A DNA stretch of 36,471 nucleotides, from NCBI GenBank assembly GCA_001767605.1, contig MELM01000012.1:81018-117488 (forward strand). The letters are read 5' to 3'. Positions 8,145 to 18,397 of this stretch are shown here, piece by piece (the first letter of the stretch is position 1; the number at the start of each line of letters is the position of its first letter). Under the pieces are notes generated by a model. It was not told the DNA's origin. It made no database searches and was given only the letters and a program-made list of their open reading frames with translations. Made by a program: the position numbers and the translations under genes. Source of the stretch: Candidatus Solincola sediminis. GTDB taxonomy: Bacteria > Actinomycetota > Geothermincolia > Geothermincolales > RBG-13-55-18.

Positions 8145-9107
8145 AGGTTCAGAGCTTCGCGGCCGAAGCCGCTAACCCTTCCCCTTAACCTTCCGGCACC
8201 GGGCAGGCGTCAGCCCCTATACGTCGTCTTACGACTTAGCAGAGACCTGTGTTTTTAGTAAACAGTCGCTTGGGCCTATTCACTGCGGCCCTCTCACGCT
8301 TAGGGAGTAAATCCCCTTACGTTATCAGGGCGCCCCTTCTCCCAAAGTTACGGGGCTAATTTGCCGAGTTCCTTAACGAGGGTTATCTCGATCGCCTTAG
8401 TATTCTCTACTCGCCCACCTGTGTCGGTTTGGGGTACGGGCACCACGTTAACTAGATAGGGACTTTTCTAGGCGGCATGGATTCGGCGACTTCCCCTATA
8501 AGCGGGTCGGCATCACGCCTCAGGCTTAATGCCGCCAAGCATTTAACTCGGCAGCGCCCTACACGTTTACCCGCGGTCTACCAGCGCCGCGGTTCGCTTA
8601 TCCTTCCGCGTCCTCCCATTTCTAAATGATTAACATGGTGGTACCGGAATATAAACCGGTTGTCCATCGACTACGCCTTTCGGCCTCGCCTTAGGTCCCG
8701 ACTGACCCTGGGTGGATTAACCTTCCCCAGGAACCCTTGGGCATTCGGCGGACGGGTTTCTCACCCGTCTTTCGCTACTCATGCCGGCATTCTCTCTTCC
8801 TTGCGGTCCATCGATAAATCCCATTGATAGGAAACCTATAAATGGGAAACCCTTACGGGTCAACTTCACTCCCCAAGGAATGCTCCCCTACCCATCTTGC
8901 CCGAAGGCAAAATGCCGCAGCTTCGGTGTCGTGCTTGAGCCCCGCTACATTATCGGCGCGAGACCACTTGACCAGTGAGCTGTTACGCACTCTTTAAATG
9001 GTGGCTGCTTCTAAGCCAACATCCTGGCTGTCTGGGCGGTTTCACATCCTTTCCCACTTAGCACGAATTTAGGGACCTTAGCTGGCGGTCTGGGCTGTTT
9101 CCCTCTC

Positions 9108-9138
<31 letters not shown>

Positions 9139-9550
9139 CCCAGGCTCTAAAGCATTGGCATTCGGAGTTTGACTGGGTTTGGTAACCGGTGAAGGCCCCT
9201 AGTCCAATCAGTGCTCTACCACCAATGCAAAACACCTGAGGCTAGCCCAAAAGCTATTTCGGGGAGAACCAGCTATCTCCGAGTTTGATTGGCCTTTCAC
9301 CCCTATCCACAGGTCATCCCCTCCGTTTTCAACCGAAGTGGGTTCGGTCCTCCACGAGGTCTTACCCTCGCTTCAACCTGCCCATGGATAGATCACTCGG
9401 CTTCGGGTCTACGGCACGCAACTAAAACGCCCTATTAAGACTCGCTTTCGCTTCGGCTCCGGGTATATCCCTTAACCTTGCTGCGTACCGGTAACTCGCC
9501 GGCTCGTTCTACAAAAAGCACGCCATCACGGAATTACCCGCTCTGACGGT

Positions 9551-9585
<35 letters not shown>

Positions 9586-9591
9586 CCTCCC

Positions 9592-9636
<45 letters not shown>

Positions 9637-10171
9637 TGCCAGGGAGTATTTAGCCTTGCGGGGTGGTGCCCGCAGATTCCGACGGGATTTCTCCGGTCCC
9701 GCCGTACTCAGGATCCCTGCCGGGAGGCCTATTCCTTTCGCCTACGGGGCTGTTACCCTCTATGGCAGATCTTTCCAGAATCTCTCGACTAGAAATAGAC
9801 TTTGTAACTCCCTGGTGTCTCCACAGCGACACCAGGCAGGTCCTACGACCCTCAACGGACAACGCCTGTGAGCTTATGCATCCGTTGAGTTTAGGCTGTT
9901 CCCGTTTCGCTCGCCGCTACTCGGGGAATCGCGCTTGCTTTCTTTTCCTCGGGGTACTTAGATGTTTCAGTTCCCCCGCTTACCTCCTCACGCCCTATGT
10001 GTTCAGGCGTGGGTACCGGCGCATTACCACCGGTGGGTTCCCCCATTCGGACATCTCCGGATCAAAGCCTGTTAGGCGGCTCCCCGAAGCTTTTCGCAGC
10101 CTACCACGTCCTTCATCGGCTCCTGGCACCAAGGCATCCACCGTATGCCCTTAGTAGCTTGGTAATTTAAC

Positions 10172-10204
10172 AATCTCTTCAATCACTGTGCAGTTTTCAA
10201 GGTA
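10172..10204 (-). other. 5' strand of the 23S processing stem
   Basis: Just before the 23S 5' end the minus strand reads CCTTGAAAACTGCACAG. The region after the 3' end (6363-6396) contains its complement, CTGTGCAGTTTTGAAGG, so the precursor can close into the long stem cut by RNase III. Confidence 0.7.
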
Positions 10205-10222
10205 CAAAAAGTTTCAGTTTAA

Positions 10223-10248
10223 GAGCGCACCATACGGATGGTGCGCCC
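10223..10248 (-). other. Perfect hairpin at the start of the 23S precursor
   Basis: On the minus strand GGCGCACCAT and ATGGTGCGCT can pair as about ten base pairs around a CCGT loop. It begins within about 10 nt of the expected transcription start of the 23S promoter, so the precursor RNA would start with this stem. A U-rich stretch (ACTTTTTG) follows only after about 12 nt, so it is not a clean terminator. Confidence 0.6.
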
Positions 10249-10256
10249 AAAGATTG

Positions 10257-10285
10257 AGTATATTATTCTAGTACAGCCAGGTCAA
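10257..10285 (-). promoter_or_regulatory. Sigma70-type promoter directly upstream of 23S rRNA
   Basis: On the minus strand TTGACC (10285-10280) and TATACT (10262-10257) are separated by exactly 17 nt. This matches the housekeeping consensus at ten of twelve positions. It lies between the stop codon of the membrane-protein gene (10326) and the 23S gene, so 23S and 5S can be transcribed independently of 16S. Confidence 0.75.
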
Positions 10286-10325
10286 GACTTTTTCGGACTT
10301 ATTTTTGCTTTTCAAGCCCTATTTT

Positions 10326-10844
10326 TCAGCCCTGCTGTTGCTTCAGGTAACCGCCGGCTATCGGTGCCAACGAAAGGATAATAGCGATTATCCAGATTGG
10401 CCAGTTCATTCCCATCTTGACGCCGACTCCAAAGCCAACCGAAGGCTTGATCAATATCGCGAGAAGGGTCGTAATCGTGCCCAGCGCTCCAACCACGAGA
10501 TATATCGTCCCGACGGGAAGGCTCAAATCTACAAGGTTGAACATCTCATTGGCAATCATGAATCCGGCGAAAAGGAACAGCAGGAGTTCAATGAGGCGCG
10601 GAAGCCATTGCCAACCACCACTCCCAGTGGCCGATGCTCCGAATCCCAGATAGTCAACTGACGCCTTATACCAGCCTATCATGGCAAAAATGAAGGTCAA
10701 AAGGGCGCCCGCCGCTACTACTATGTCCGGTATCGGGAGCCTGGATGTGTCTACCTGTGGCCTCTGCCGCATAGGCGCCTGCGGAGGTCCCATGGGAGGC
10801 GGTTGCATCCCTCCCGGGGGCGGTCCTGGCGGTTGCTGTACCAT
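10326..10844 (-). CDS. Proline-rich four-helix membrane protein between 16S and 23S
   Basis: A 172-residue protein of unknown function. Residues 1-37 are rich in Pro, Gly, Met and Gln (PPGPPPGGMQPPPMGPPQAP), a likely disordered cytoplasmic tail. Four hydrophobic segments follow at about 39-59, 83-103, 110-132 and 147-166. No catalytic motif is visible. The layout (Pro-rich tail plus four helices) recalls small Gram-positive membrane proteins with DUF4064/TM2-like architecture, but I cannot assign a family. The ATG at 10844 has a clear AGGAG site six bases upstream, and the frame is intact, so it looks expressed. It lies on the same strand as the rRNA genes, inside what would normally be the internal transcribed spacer. 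Confidence 0.85.
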   Translation of the reverse strand: MVQQPPGPPPGGMQPPPMGPPQAPMRQRPQVDTSRLPIPDIVVAAGALLTFIFAMIGWYKASVDYLGFGASATGSGGWQWLPRLIELLLFLFAGFMIANEMFNLVDLSLPVGTIYLVVGALGTITTLLAILIKPSVGFGVGVKMGMNWPIWIIAIILSLAPIAGGYLKQQQG

Positions 10845-12675
<1,831 letters not shown>

Positions 12676-12842
12676 ATGCAGTCCTTGCGGACTTACATAC
12701 TTTCGAAGTTCGTCTTGGCTCCAAATTCGGCTGGTTTACCTTTCGGTATACCTGTACGGAATTGATTGGAGCTTAATTCACTCTCTCTCTGATGCACTGT
12801 TTAGTTTTCAAGGAACGTGATTCAAGCACCGAACAATGCTAA

Positions 12843-12871
12843 AAGGTAGCACGCGCAATTTTTGCTGTCAA
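12843..12871 (-). promoter_or_regulatory. rrn promoter P2
   Basis: TTGACA (12871-12866) and TACCTT (12848-12843) are separated by 17 nt on the minus strand. The -35 is perfect; the -10 matches at four of six positions. It lies downstream of the leader terminator and could drive 16S directly. Confidence 0.6.
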
Positions 12872-12883
12872 TGCGGCGGCAAT

Positions 12884-12907
12884 CAAAAAAACCGCCTTTT
12901 GCGGCGG
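12884..12907 (-). terminator. Rho-independent terminator between the two rrn promoters
   Basis: On the minus strand CCGCC and GGCGG pair around an AAAA-containing loop and are followed directly by seven T. It would end tyrS read-through, but also any transcript begun at P1. A GGCGG at about 12957-12963 upstream could pair with the terminator's first arm as an antiterminator. Confidence 0.8.
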
Positions 12908-12996
12908 CATCCAAGAGCCAAAATCTTCGTCAAAATTTCGCCCTCTTTCCGGATTACCGCCTCCTCTTATCAAATCGGGTCTGAACCCGCTAGATC

Positions 12997-13025
12997 ATAG
13001 TATCACTGCGGTTCAGGCATGTCAA
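12997..13025 (-). promoter_or_regulatory. rrn promoter P1
   Basis: A near-perfect sigma70 promoter on the minus strand: TTGACA (13025-13020), a 17-nt spacer and TACTAT (13002-12997). It lies about 320 bp upstream of the 16S 5' end. Confidence 0.75.
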
Positions 13026-13148
13026 GCCTGTTTTCGCAGCTCAGAAGGGGTATTTTAGTAAATTGTTTGTACCCCGCCAGTCCCTTGCTCGTCTATTCGT
13101 CTTGCAGGAATACCATATATTGCCATATGGTCAAGTCATTATTACTAT

Positions 13149-14387
13149 TTAAGACAGTTTTATGCGGCGAAAATGGCGTTTTCCCTTTTGAATCACTTCG
13201 CCATCCAGGTAATCCGCAGGTAGTTCGAGATCCGGATTCTCGACTATCTCCTCCGCGATTCTTATGCCCTTCTGATTAATCAAGCGCCGGCCTTCACTGG
13301 TGGAAGCCGCAAGGTTGGCCAGTACTAATAGTCGGGGAATCCATATTTTACCATCAACAAACTCAGCCGCGGGCACTTGTATATCGGGAATATCGTCGGG
13401 CCGTTCACGTTCCTTATGTACGCGGTCGAACCTTTCCTCCGCGGCCTTGGCCGATTTCTCGTCCCAATATAGCTTTACGACATCGCCGGCCAGGCGTCTT
13501 TTGGCCCGGGCGGGATGTAAATCGGCGGATTCAATATTGCGAAGTATTTCTTCGATCTCGTATGGTCCTTCACCGCTTGCCAAGCGAAAGTATTCGGGCA
13601 TCAATTCATCCGCTAGAGACATCAGCTTGCCGAACATTTCCTCCGGGGGATCTGTCAATCCTATGTGATTCCCAAGGCTCTTGGACATCTTCTTTTCACC
13701 GTCCAACCCGACCAGGATAGGAAGCGTGAGCACCGTCTGCGGTTCCTGGCCCAGAGCCTTTTGCAGTTCCCTGCCCGCAAGCAGGTTGAATATCTGGTCG
13801 GTCCCCCCTATTTCAACATCCGCCTCTAGAGCCACCGAATCGTACGCCTGCATCACCGGGTAGAGGAATTCATGCAGACCGATCGAAGCGCATTCGCTAT
13901 AACGTTTCGAAAAATCCTCGCGCTCCAGGAGTCTGGCTACGGTAAAATACGCTGTCAATCTCAGTAACTCCTCGAAGGTCAGTGGCGCCAGCCACCTGCT
14001 GTTATAATCCAGTACCGTTTTGTCCTTGTCTAATATGTGGAAGGCTTGCTCGGCGTAAGTCTCCGCGTTTTCTCTTACTTCCTCGACCGAGAGTTGCGGC
14101 CTCGTGATGTCCCGCGCCGAAGGGTCGCCAACAAGCGCGGTGAAATCGCCGATGAGCAGAATAGCTGTATGCCCCAATTCCTGGAACTGGCGCAGTTTGC
14201 GTAGGGGGACGGCGTGACCCAAGTGAAGGTCGGGACGGGTGGGATCGACCCCGAATTTGATCTTGAGGGGCTTGTCTTTCGCGATCGCCCTCTCAACCTT
14301 GGCACGCATATCGCCTTCGGGAAGGCATTCCGCCGTCCCGGCTGCGATTACCTTCATCTGGTGATCAATGTCTTTTATCAATGCCAC
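13149..14387 (-). CDS. tyrS: Tyrosyl-tRNA synthetase
   Basis: A 412-residue class I aminoacyl-tRNA synthetase that charges tRNA-Tyr. The catalytic HIGH motif appears as HLGH in DLHLGHAVPLRKLRQFQ, and the KMSKS motif in GEKKMSKSLGNHIG. GDFTALVGDPSARDITRP and the VEIGGTDQIFNLLAGRELQ stretch are typical of the TyrZ-like bacterial group. The C-terminus carries an S4-type RNA-binding segment (LVLANLAASTSEGRRLINQKGI). The frame is open to 14600, but that extension is not TyrRS-like. A GTG at 14387 has GGAGGAGG 8 nt upstream. A TTTACC-17-TATTCT promoter sits just before it. No T-box leader fits in the 85-bp gap. The gene lies upstream of the rRNA genes, on the same strand. Confidence 0.95.
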   Translation of the reverse strand: MALIKDIDHQMKVIAAGTAECLPEGDMRAKVERAIAKDKPLKIKFGVDPTRPDLHLGHAVPLRKLRQFQELGHTAILLIGDFTALVGDPSARDITRPQLSVEEVRENAETYAEQAFHILDKDKTVLDYNSRWLAPLTFEELLRLTAYFTVARLLEREDFSKRYSECASIGLHEFLYPVMQAYDSVALEADVEIGGTDQIFNLLAGRELQKALGQEPQTVLTLPILVGLDGEKKMSKSLGNHIGLTDPPEEMFGKLMSLADELMPEYFRLASGEGPYEIEEILRNIESADLHPARAKRRLAGDVVKLYWDEKSAKAAEERFDRVHKERERPDDIPDIQVPAAEFVDGKIWIPRLLVLANLAASTSEGRRLINQKGIRIAEEIVENPDLELPADYLDGEVIQKGKRHFRRIKLS

Positions 14388-14411
14388 TAAGATATCCTCC
14401 TCCAGTTGGAA

Positions 14412-14440
14412 AGAATACAACACGGATAACAAGGGGTAAA
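14412..14440 (-). promoter_or_regulatory. Candidate tyrS promoter
   Basis: TTTACC (14440-14435), 17 nt, then TATTCT (14417-14412) on the minus strand, 25 bases before the tyrS GTG. The hexamers match the consensus only partly. Confidence 0.4.
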
Positions 14441-14472
14441 GGCAGTTCAAGGCAAGGGGATAACCGAAGTTA

Positions 14473-15990
14473 TTAAATCGTTCGATCTTCCTTCTCGATA
14501 TTATCGAAGACGGCCACCATTCTGATCGCGATTCTGGCAGCGCCATTCTCAGCATTCCAGGCTTGAAAACCCACTCCGCCCTTCGCCAGAGAAGGATCAA
14601 TGGCTATCGGCTCCGAGATAGATTTATCATCGACTCTGCACTGAATGGCGTTGCCCTTGAAATCGAGCTCAATCAGATATTCGCCCTGGTGTTTCAGTGG
14701 TATGGACTTCAGGATATAGTTATTGCCCCCTACCTTTTGGCCCAATACGATCTCACCGTCTGTAATGTGGCAAAAAGCGAAGTTGTTATCGTTAACATAA
14801 CGCCCTATTATGTGTGCCGCGCCCGACTCGATGGCTATGCGGGCTTTCAGGGTGTAGTCGTGCCAGTAATGCGCCCCATAGAGGGCGATTTCGGCTCCGG
14901 ATTGGTTCTTTTCGCTGGCGAGCTTTATCGCGCCGTCTTCGATGTAGGCCTGGCCCCAGTTGCAGAACCAACCGCTCAACTGGTCGGGCCCGAATTCCGG
15001 AATTACATATGGGAGTTTCGTCAACTTGGATTGCTTCAGTTTCTTGATCAAGTCCTCGGCGGTGATGTAACTCGTAACCTCGAAGCGGCGGAGAAGGGCG
15101 CAGTCCGAATCCTGGAAGTTGTTGAAATCCGAACCGCTGCTGTTCAACTCAAATGATAATCCATAAATGCTTTTAACGACATTCAGGTAGGTGGGAATCG
15201 CTTCCTTCTTATCGATATTGGCGGCCCACTGGCCGTAGTCGCCCCATGGGAAAGCGAGAGCATCGACATTAATACCCGGAATGTTATTCTCCAAGTCCTG
15301 CCTTATTCTCAGAAGTTCCTCAGATAGCCGGCCCTTGTACTCCTCGCTCGTCTCGAGTCTATTCTCAGCAACCAGCCACATCTTATTGCTGGCAAAATAT
15401 CCGGTCTCTCCGTTGGGCCCTATGGATATCTCGTCATGCCCTTGCCAGGCGTGTGCCTGTATGTCCCAGCGACCGCTATCATGCATCCGGCGCAGTTCGT
15501 CCCAATTGAGGAAGAAAGGATCCTGCTCATCCTGCTTGCCGGTGACATCGAACATAACCGCTTTGAATCCAAGTTCTTCGAAGATGGGCTCGGCATTGTA
15601 ATAACTGTCTTTTCGACCATCATCAAAAGATATCATCACGGATTTATCCGGCAGCCTCGCTCCATACTCGTAATAGGCAAACAAATCATGGGTATCGATC
15701 GTCGTATAATTGTTTTCGTTCAGGGCTATCATCTGTTCCCGGAAGTTATCGACCGTCACATTGACGCCGTCATCCTCATCTACCAAGCCGTGATAACAAA
15801 GAATAGGGACGGATACCTCGGATGCGACTCCGATCACCGGATTTATCGCCGCCGCTTCGATTCTCTTTGCCTTTACCTGAATGGCTTTCTCAACGCGGAA
15901 GAATCCAATAAGGCCTGCCGACCATGCCAGCACCAGGATGAATATTAAAATCCATTTCCTCTTCCTCTTGGTAATCACCTGGTCCCCCAT
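14473..15990 (-). CDS. Membrane-anchored NodB-type polysaccharide deacetylase with a C-terminal carbohydrate-binding-like domain
   Basis: A 505-residue protein. Residues 1-12 are basic (KRKRK) and 13-31 form one membrane helix, so the rest should lie outside. The NodB domain spans about 60-320: CYHG (65-68), SFDDG (121-125, metal and base aspartates), H180 and H185 (QAHAWQGH, metal ligands) and FPWGDYG (247-253). It should remove N-acetyl groups from an aminosugar polymer. Residues 330-500 add a beta-rich domain (SGWFCNWGQAYIEDGAIKLAS ... GVGFQAWNA) with the look of a LamG/DUF1080 carbohydrate-binding fold. The start is the ATG at 15990; it overlaps the end of the glycosyltransferase gene by 16 nt, so the two are coupled. 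A longer frame to 16080 is shadow. The exact polymer is unknown. Confidence 0.85.
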   Translation of the reverse strand: MGDQVITKRKRKWILIFILVLAWSAGLIGFFRVEKAIQVKAKRIEAAAINPVIGVASEVSVPILCYHGLVDEDDGVNVTVDNFREQMIALNENNYTTIDTHDLFAYYEYGARLPDKSVMISFDDGRKDSYYNAEPIFEELGFKAVMFDVTGKQDEQDPFFLNWDELRRMHDSGRWDIQAHAWQGHDEISIGPNGETGYFASNKMWLVAENRLETSEEYKGRLSEELLRIRQDLENNIPGINVDALAFPWGDYGQWAANIDKKEAIPTYLNVVKSIYGLSFELNSSGSDFNNFQDSDCALLRRFEVTSYITAEDLIKKLKQSKLTKLPYVIPEFGPDQLSGWFCNWGQAYIEDGAIKLASEKNQSGAEIALYGAHYWHDYTLKARIAIESGAAHIIGRYVNDNNFAFCHITDGEIVLGQKVGGNNYILKSIPLKHQGEYLIELDFKGNAIQCRVDDKSISEPIAIDPSLAKGGVGFQAWNAENGAARIAIRMVAVFDNIEKEDRTI

Positions 15991-17246
15991 TTTGCGTCTC
16001 GGAGGGTCAGGATCGCGTATGGCAACTGCCAGATCATAACGATTGCGTAGAACCAGGCGGCGGCCGCCCCCCACCACCACGATTTATTTCCCGTTTTTAT
16101 GTAATAAAACAAGGCATAAACGAAGGATATGAGGATCAATCCCATCAGGTATAAAAAAGGAACCGTTTGGTGGATCGCCGGATCCCAGAAGAAAGCCTTG
16201 ATCAATACGATGGGGCTCAAGAAGGTCAGGAGTATCTCGGCGTAGAAACTGAGGGCCATCAGCGGGTTCTTTTTCCAGATAAAAAGCATTGCCCGAAAGC
16301 TCTCCGCTACCCAGGACTTTTTCCATCGCAATTGCTGCTTGAAGAATTGCTTGGTTGTGTGCGGCGCGATGGTCGAAGCCCTTGCCTCCGGGGCATATTT
16401 CATCTTGTATTTCCTGAGGAGGTAGTTGGTGAGGCTCCTGTCATCTCCATAATGGCAATCGACTCCGAGCGTTTTCTGCATAACCCAATCATCGAGAACC
16501 TCGAGGACGTATTCCCTTCTGTAAGCCGAAAAGCAACCGGCGCAACAGGTGACGCAGCCAAACAATCCTTCAGCACTCTTCTCAACGTCAAAAGATATGA
16601 AATATCGGGCCGCCTGCATCTTGGTAAGATAATTCTCTTTCCAATTGTAGACATCGGTATGACCGGTAACGGCTCCGACTTCCCGGTCTTGGAAATATTT
16701 CACAAGCGGTTTTATCGAATCGCGATGGATAAAGCTGTCGGAATCGATAAAGACTATTATTTCACCCCGGGCGAGCCTCACCCCTTTGGCCATCCCGCGT
16801 TTCTTGCCCTTGTTCTTCCTCCAGTTGACGACGATCAGCTCGGGGTGCTCGCGCTTGACTTCCCGCATCTTGTCCAGGGTATTGTCCGTCGATCCATCAT
16901 TTATAGTGATAACCTCGATTTTTTCCCTGGGGTAATCCGCTTGATATATATATTCAAGCGTCTTCTTTATGGCGCCTCCTTCATTCATGGCCGGCACTAC
17001 AAAAGTGACGGAAGGTTCATAATCGTTATCGGGGATAGCCTCGTAGAAATATGAAAGCAGGAAACGAGAGAGTATATAGCCGGTAACTATGATTCCATAG
17101 GTGGCCAGAAGCATGGAGTTCTTCAGCTGCCTGGTCGTTATGGCCATGAAGACCAGAACCAGATATATCGCGAATACGAAAAGAGCCCATCTATTTATGT
17201 TTTTCGCAATAAAAAGGCGAAATGCTTTCTTTATCGGTTTAGGCAC
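15975..17246 (-). CDS. Processive family 2 glycosyltransferase, hyaluronan synthase/NodC-like
   Basis: A 423-residue membrane enzyme. Two helices precede the GT-A domain (about 22-70). Catalytic motifs are VPAMNEGG, NDGSTDNT, the DxD in IDSDS, GDDRSLTNYLL and the QQLRWKKSW motif of processive synthases. Three or four helices follow (about 310-410). The central TGHTDVYNWKENYLTKMQ...GCFSAYRR segment resembles hyaluronan/chitin-oligosaccharide synthases and PgaC. It should build and extrude a beta-linked sugar chain from UDP-sugars. The next gene is a deacetylase with overlapping codons, the NodC-NodB or PgaC-PgaB arrangement, so the product is probably an N-acetylglucosamine polymer that is then deacetylated. 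ATG start at 17246. The upstream 150 bp have no strong ribosome binding site. Confidence 0.88.
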   Translation of the reverse strand: MPKPIKKAFRLFIAKNINRWALFVFAIYLVLVFMAITTRQLKNSMLLATYGIIVTGYILSRFLLSYFYEAIPDNDYEPSVTFVVPAMNEGGAIKKTLEYIYQADYPREKIEVITINDGSTDNTLDKMREVKREHPELIVVNWRKNKGKKRGMAKGVRLARGEIIVFIDSDSFIHRDSIKPLVKYFQDREVGAVTGHTDVYNWKENYLTKMQAARYFISFDVEKSAEGLFGCVTCCAGCFSAYRREYVLEVLDDWVMQKTLGVDCHYGDDRSLTNYLLRKYKMKYAPEARASTIAPHTTKQFFKQQLRWKKSWVAESFRAMLFIWKKNPLMALSFYAEILLTFLSPIVLIKAFFWDPAIHQTVPFLYLMGLILISFVYALFYYIKTGNKSWWWGAAAAWFYAIVMIWQLPYAILTLRDAKWGTR

Positions 17247-17384
17247 ATTTACCCCCCCGATTCCCCGGAAACGCTTGGCCCCACCCTATCTCGACTATAA
17301 CCATTCACTACCATCTTTCTTCATGACATCCAAAGTTCCTCGCGGTTCCCTACCGTGTCTAGAACGACCGGGCTATAATTAGCA

Positions 17385-17610
17385 GTAGGGTATGCAAAGG
17401 CCTGACCGGGTTCGACGTGTACCTTAGGGGGTAGTTACCGCTACCCCCGCCCCTAGATTCTTTCGTCCCGAATGCAGCGCTCCGCCACTGTTGGCCTCAA
17501 ATAGGGGTATCGGCTCTTGATCAATAGCCGGAGATCCGGCGACAAAGGAATTTTAAGAAGAGTTTACCCCCACACCTGCCCATTCAGGGTTTTTGTTGCC
17601 TTTGGCCCTC
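17385..17610 (+). ncRNA. Candidate structured RNA of unknown class
   Basis: A TATAAT ends six bases upstream, and the ends of the segment pair with each other. Three blocks occur in the order and rough spacing of cobalamin riboswitches: GCTACCCCCGC (17440), CCACTG (17485) and AGCCGGAGATCC (17526). The usual 5' GGTGAAAATCC block is not recognisable, and no plus-strand gene follows within 800 bp. The 5' end (GGCCTGACCGGGTTCGACG) also resembles the start of tmRNA, but no tag frame or T-arm is found. It may be a degenerate riboswitch or another RNA. Confidence 0.3.
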
Positions 17611-17623
17611 CTTCTCTTCGCTG

Positions 17624-17656
17624 CAAATAAAGCCCGCTCGCTCAATCGACGGGCTG
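17624..17656 (-). terminator. Rho-independent terminator
   Basis: On the minus strand AGCCCG (17655-17650) pairs with CGGGCT (17636-17631) and is followed by TTATTT. It lies about 185 bp after the S26-like frame and would separate it from the glycosyltransferase gene. Confidence 0.55.
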
Positions 17657-17840
17657 ATCTCACCGTGTTCACCCTACCCTGGTGCCCTCTTAACAGATCT
17701 ATCGTTTAGCCCAAAATTCCCGTTGGACAATGCCCCCGAAATATATTGGATTCTTCAAGGATTCATCCCGATCATTATACCCAGGAAGCCTATCATTAAA
17801 CCCCTTCCCTCCGCCTGTAATCGCATCAATAACCATCAAT

Positions 17841-18152
17841 TTAACCCGCTGTTGCCGAGATAAGGAGACCCTTCAAGGCGTTTCCGGTTGTTCTTCTATA
17901 GAGCCCCCTTTCCTGGTTCTTACGATTCTCAAGAACTGGGCCGTAACCGCCGTCACCCGGCTCTATTCGGCCGGCTTTCTTGGTATCGAGTAGGACGAGG
18001 TCGCCCTTTCGTAACGTGGGTTTCATGCTGTCGTTATTCATTGTAAGAATGAGATAATTTTGGGAAACGGCAAAGTACAGGACGAAAGGGCCCGCGCGGG
18101 AGAAACCGAGAACCGGATAAAGGAAAATCTTAAACCATGATTTCCAAGTCAT
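17841..18152 (-). pseudogene. Short S26 signal-peptidase-like frame, probably degraded
   Basis: A 103-codon frame. The middle, NNDSMKPTLRKGDLVLLD, is the S26/S24 serine-protease motif around the catalytic serine (SMxPTL.xGD). The expected follow-on of a GDVV segment and a lysine-containing KRV motif is missing. After RIEPGD the sequence becomes GGYGPVLENRKNQ, which is not family-like. One base removed at that point gives AVTAQFLRIVRTRKGG, a more plausible continuation, but it too stops after about 25 codons. The N-terminal 30 residues are hydrophobic and could anchor the protein. I read it as a decayed or truncated processing peptidase of the type that matures secreted or metalloenzyme precursors. 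It could also be a real short variant. Confidence 0.5.
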
Positions 18153-18322
18153 TGTCCAGCCCTATCCGCCGAATTCGTGTAAAACTTCACCCAGCCGCCC
18201 GCCGCTCGCTTCCATCGTCCTTTATTTTTCCCTCGCTTATCTCACCCACGCAGGTTTTTTCAAAAGGTAAATCGATGGCTAACGGCGAAGAAAAAACCCA
18301 GCTGACGGAACAAATCCAGCTG

Positions 18323-18350
18323 TTTTCAAGGTCATAATATCGGCTACAAT
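18323..18350 (+). promoter_or_regulatory. Candidate promoter of the PBP gene
   Basis: TTTTCA (18323-18328) and TACAAT (18345-18350) are 16 nt apart, about 48 bp before the ATG. The -10 is good; the -35 is weak. Confidence 0.45.
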
Positions 18351-18397
18351 TCTTTAGAGGCGCTTACAAACGGGATTCAGACTCGGAAGGGCACCGA

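Larger units (their letters stand above)
12676..13148 (-). other. 16S rRNA leader and upstream region
   Basis: No gene lies in this 473-bp stretch. Reading on the minus strand from tyrS to 16S there is: a weak possible promoter (TTGACC 13134-13129, TATTCC 13112-13107, 16-nt spacing) beside a CCATAT/ATATGG inverted repeat; the strong promoter P1; a rho-independent terminator at 12884-12907; promoter P2; a boxA-like CGTTCCTTGAAAACTAAAC at about 12802-12818; and the 5' strand of the 16S processing stem. Confidence 0.7.
17247..17840. other. Gene-poor region with strong RNA secondary structure
   Basis: No credible protein gene is seen. The stretch holds a plus-strand TATAAT (17374-17379), a perfect 8-bp-stem hairpin GGGGGTAG/CTACCCCC (about 17427-17448), a GCCGG/CCGGC hairpin (17527-17540), and a minus-strand terminator at 17624-17656. 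CAAAGGC (17395-17401) is complementary to GCCTTTG (17598-17604), and CCTGA (17401-17405) to TCAGG (17584-17588), so a plus-strand RNA of about 220 nt could close on itself. The remainder, 17660-17840, shows nothing I can name. Confidence 0.5.

Noticed and set aside
17430-17450. T-box-like GGGTAGTTACCGC
   Set aside because: It is part of a perfect hairpin, lacks a stem I specifier region, and no synthetase or amino acid gene follows.
17400-17560. c-di-AMP (ydaO) riboswitch on the minus strand, suggested by GTAGCGGTAACTACCCCC and CGAACCCGGTCAG
   Set aside because: The GGGGGAACC block and the closing P1 strand are missing.
17398-17750. tmRNA (ssrA) suggested by GGCCTGACCGGGTTCGACG
   Set aside because: No tag reading frame ending in Ala-Ala-stop and no downstream T-arm/acceptor sequence to pair with the 5' end.
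17730-17993. Plus-strand frame of 87 codons
   Set aside because: It lies mostly opposite the S26-like frame, has no ribosome binding site, and shows no family pattern.
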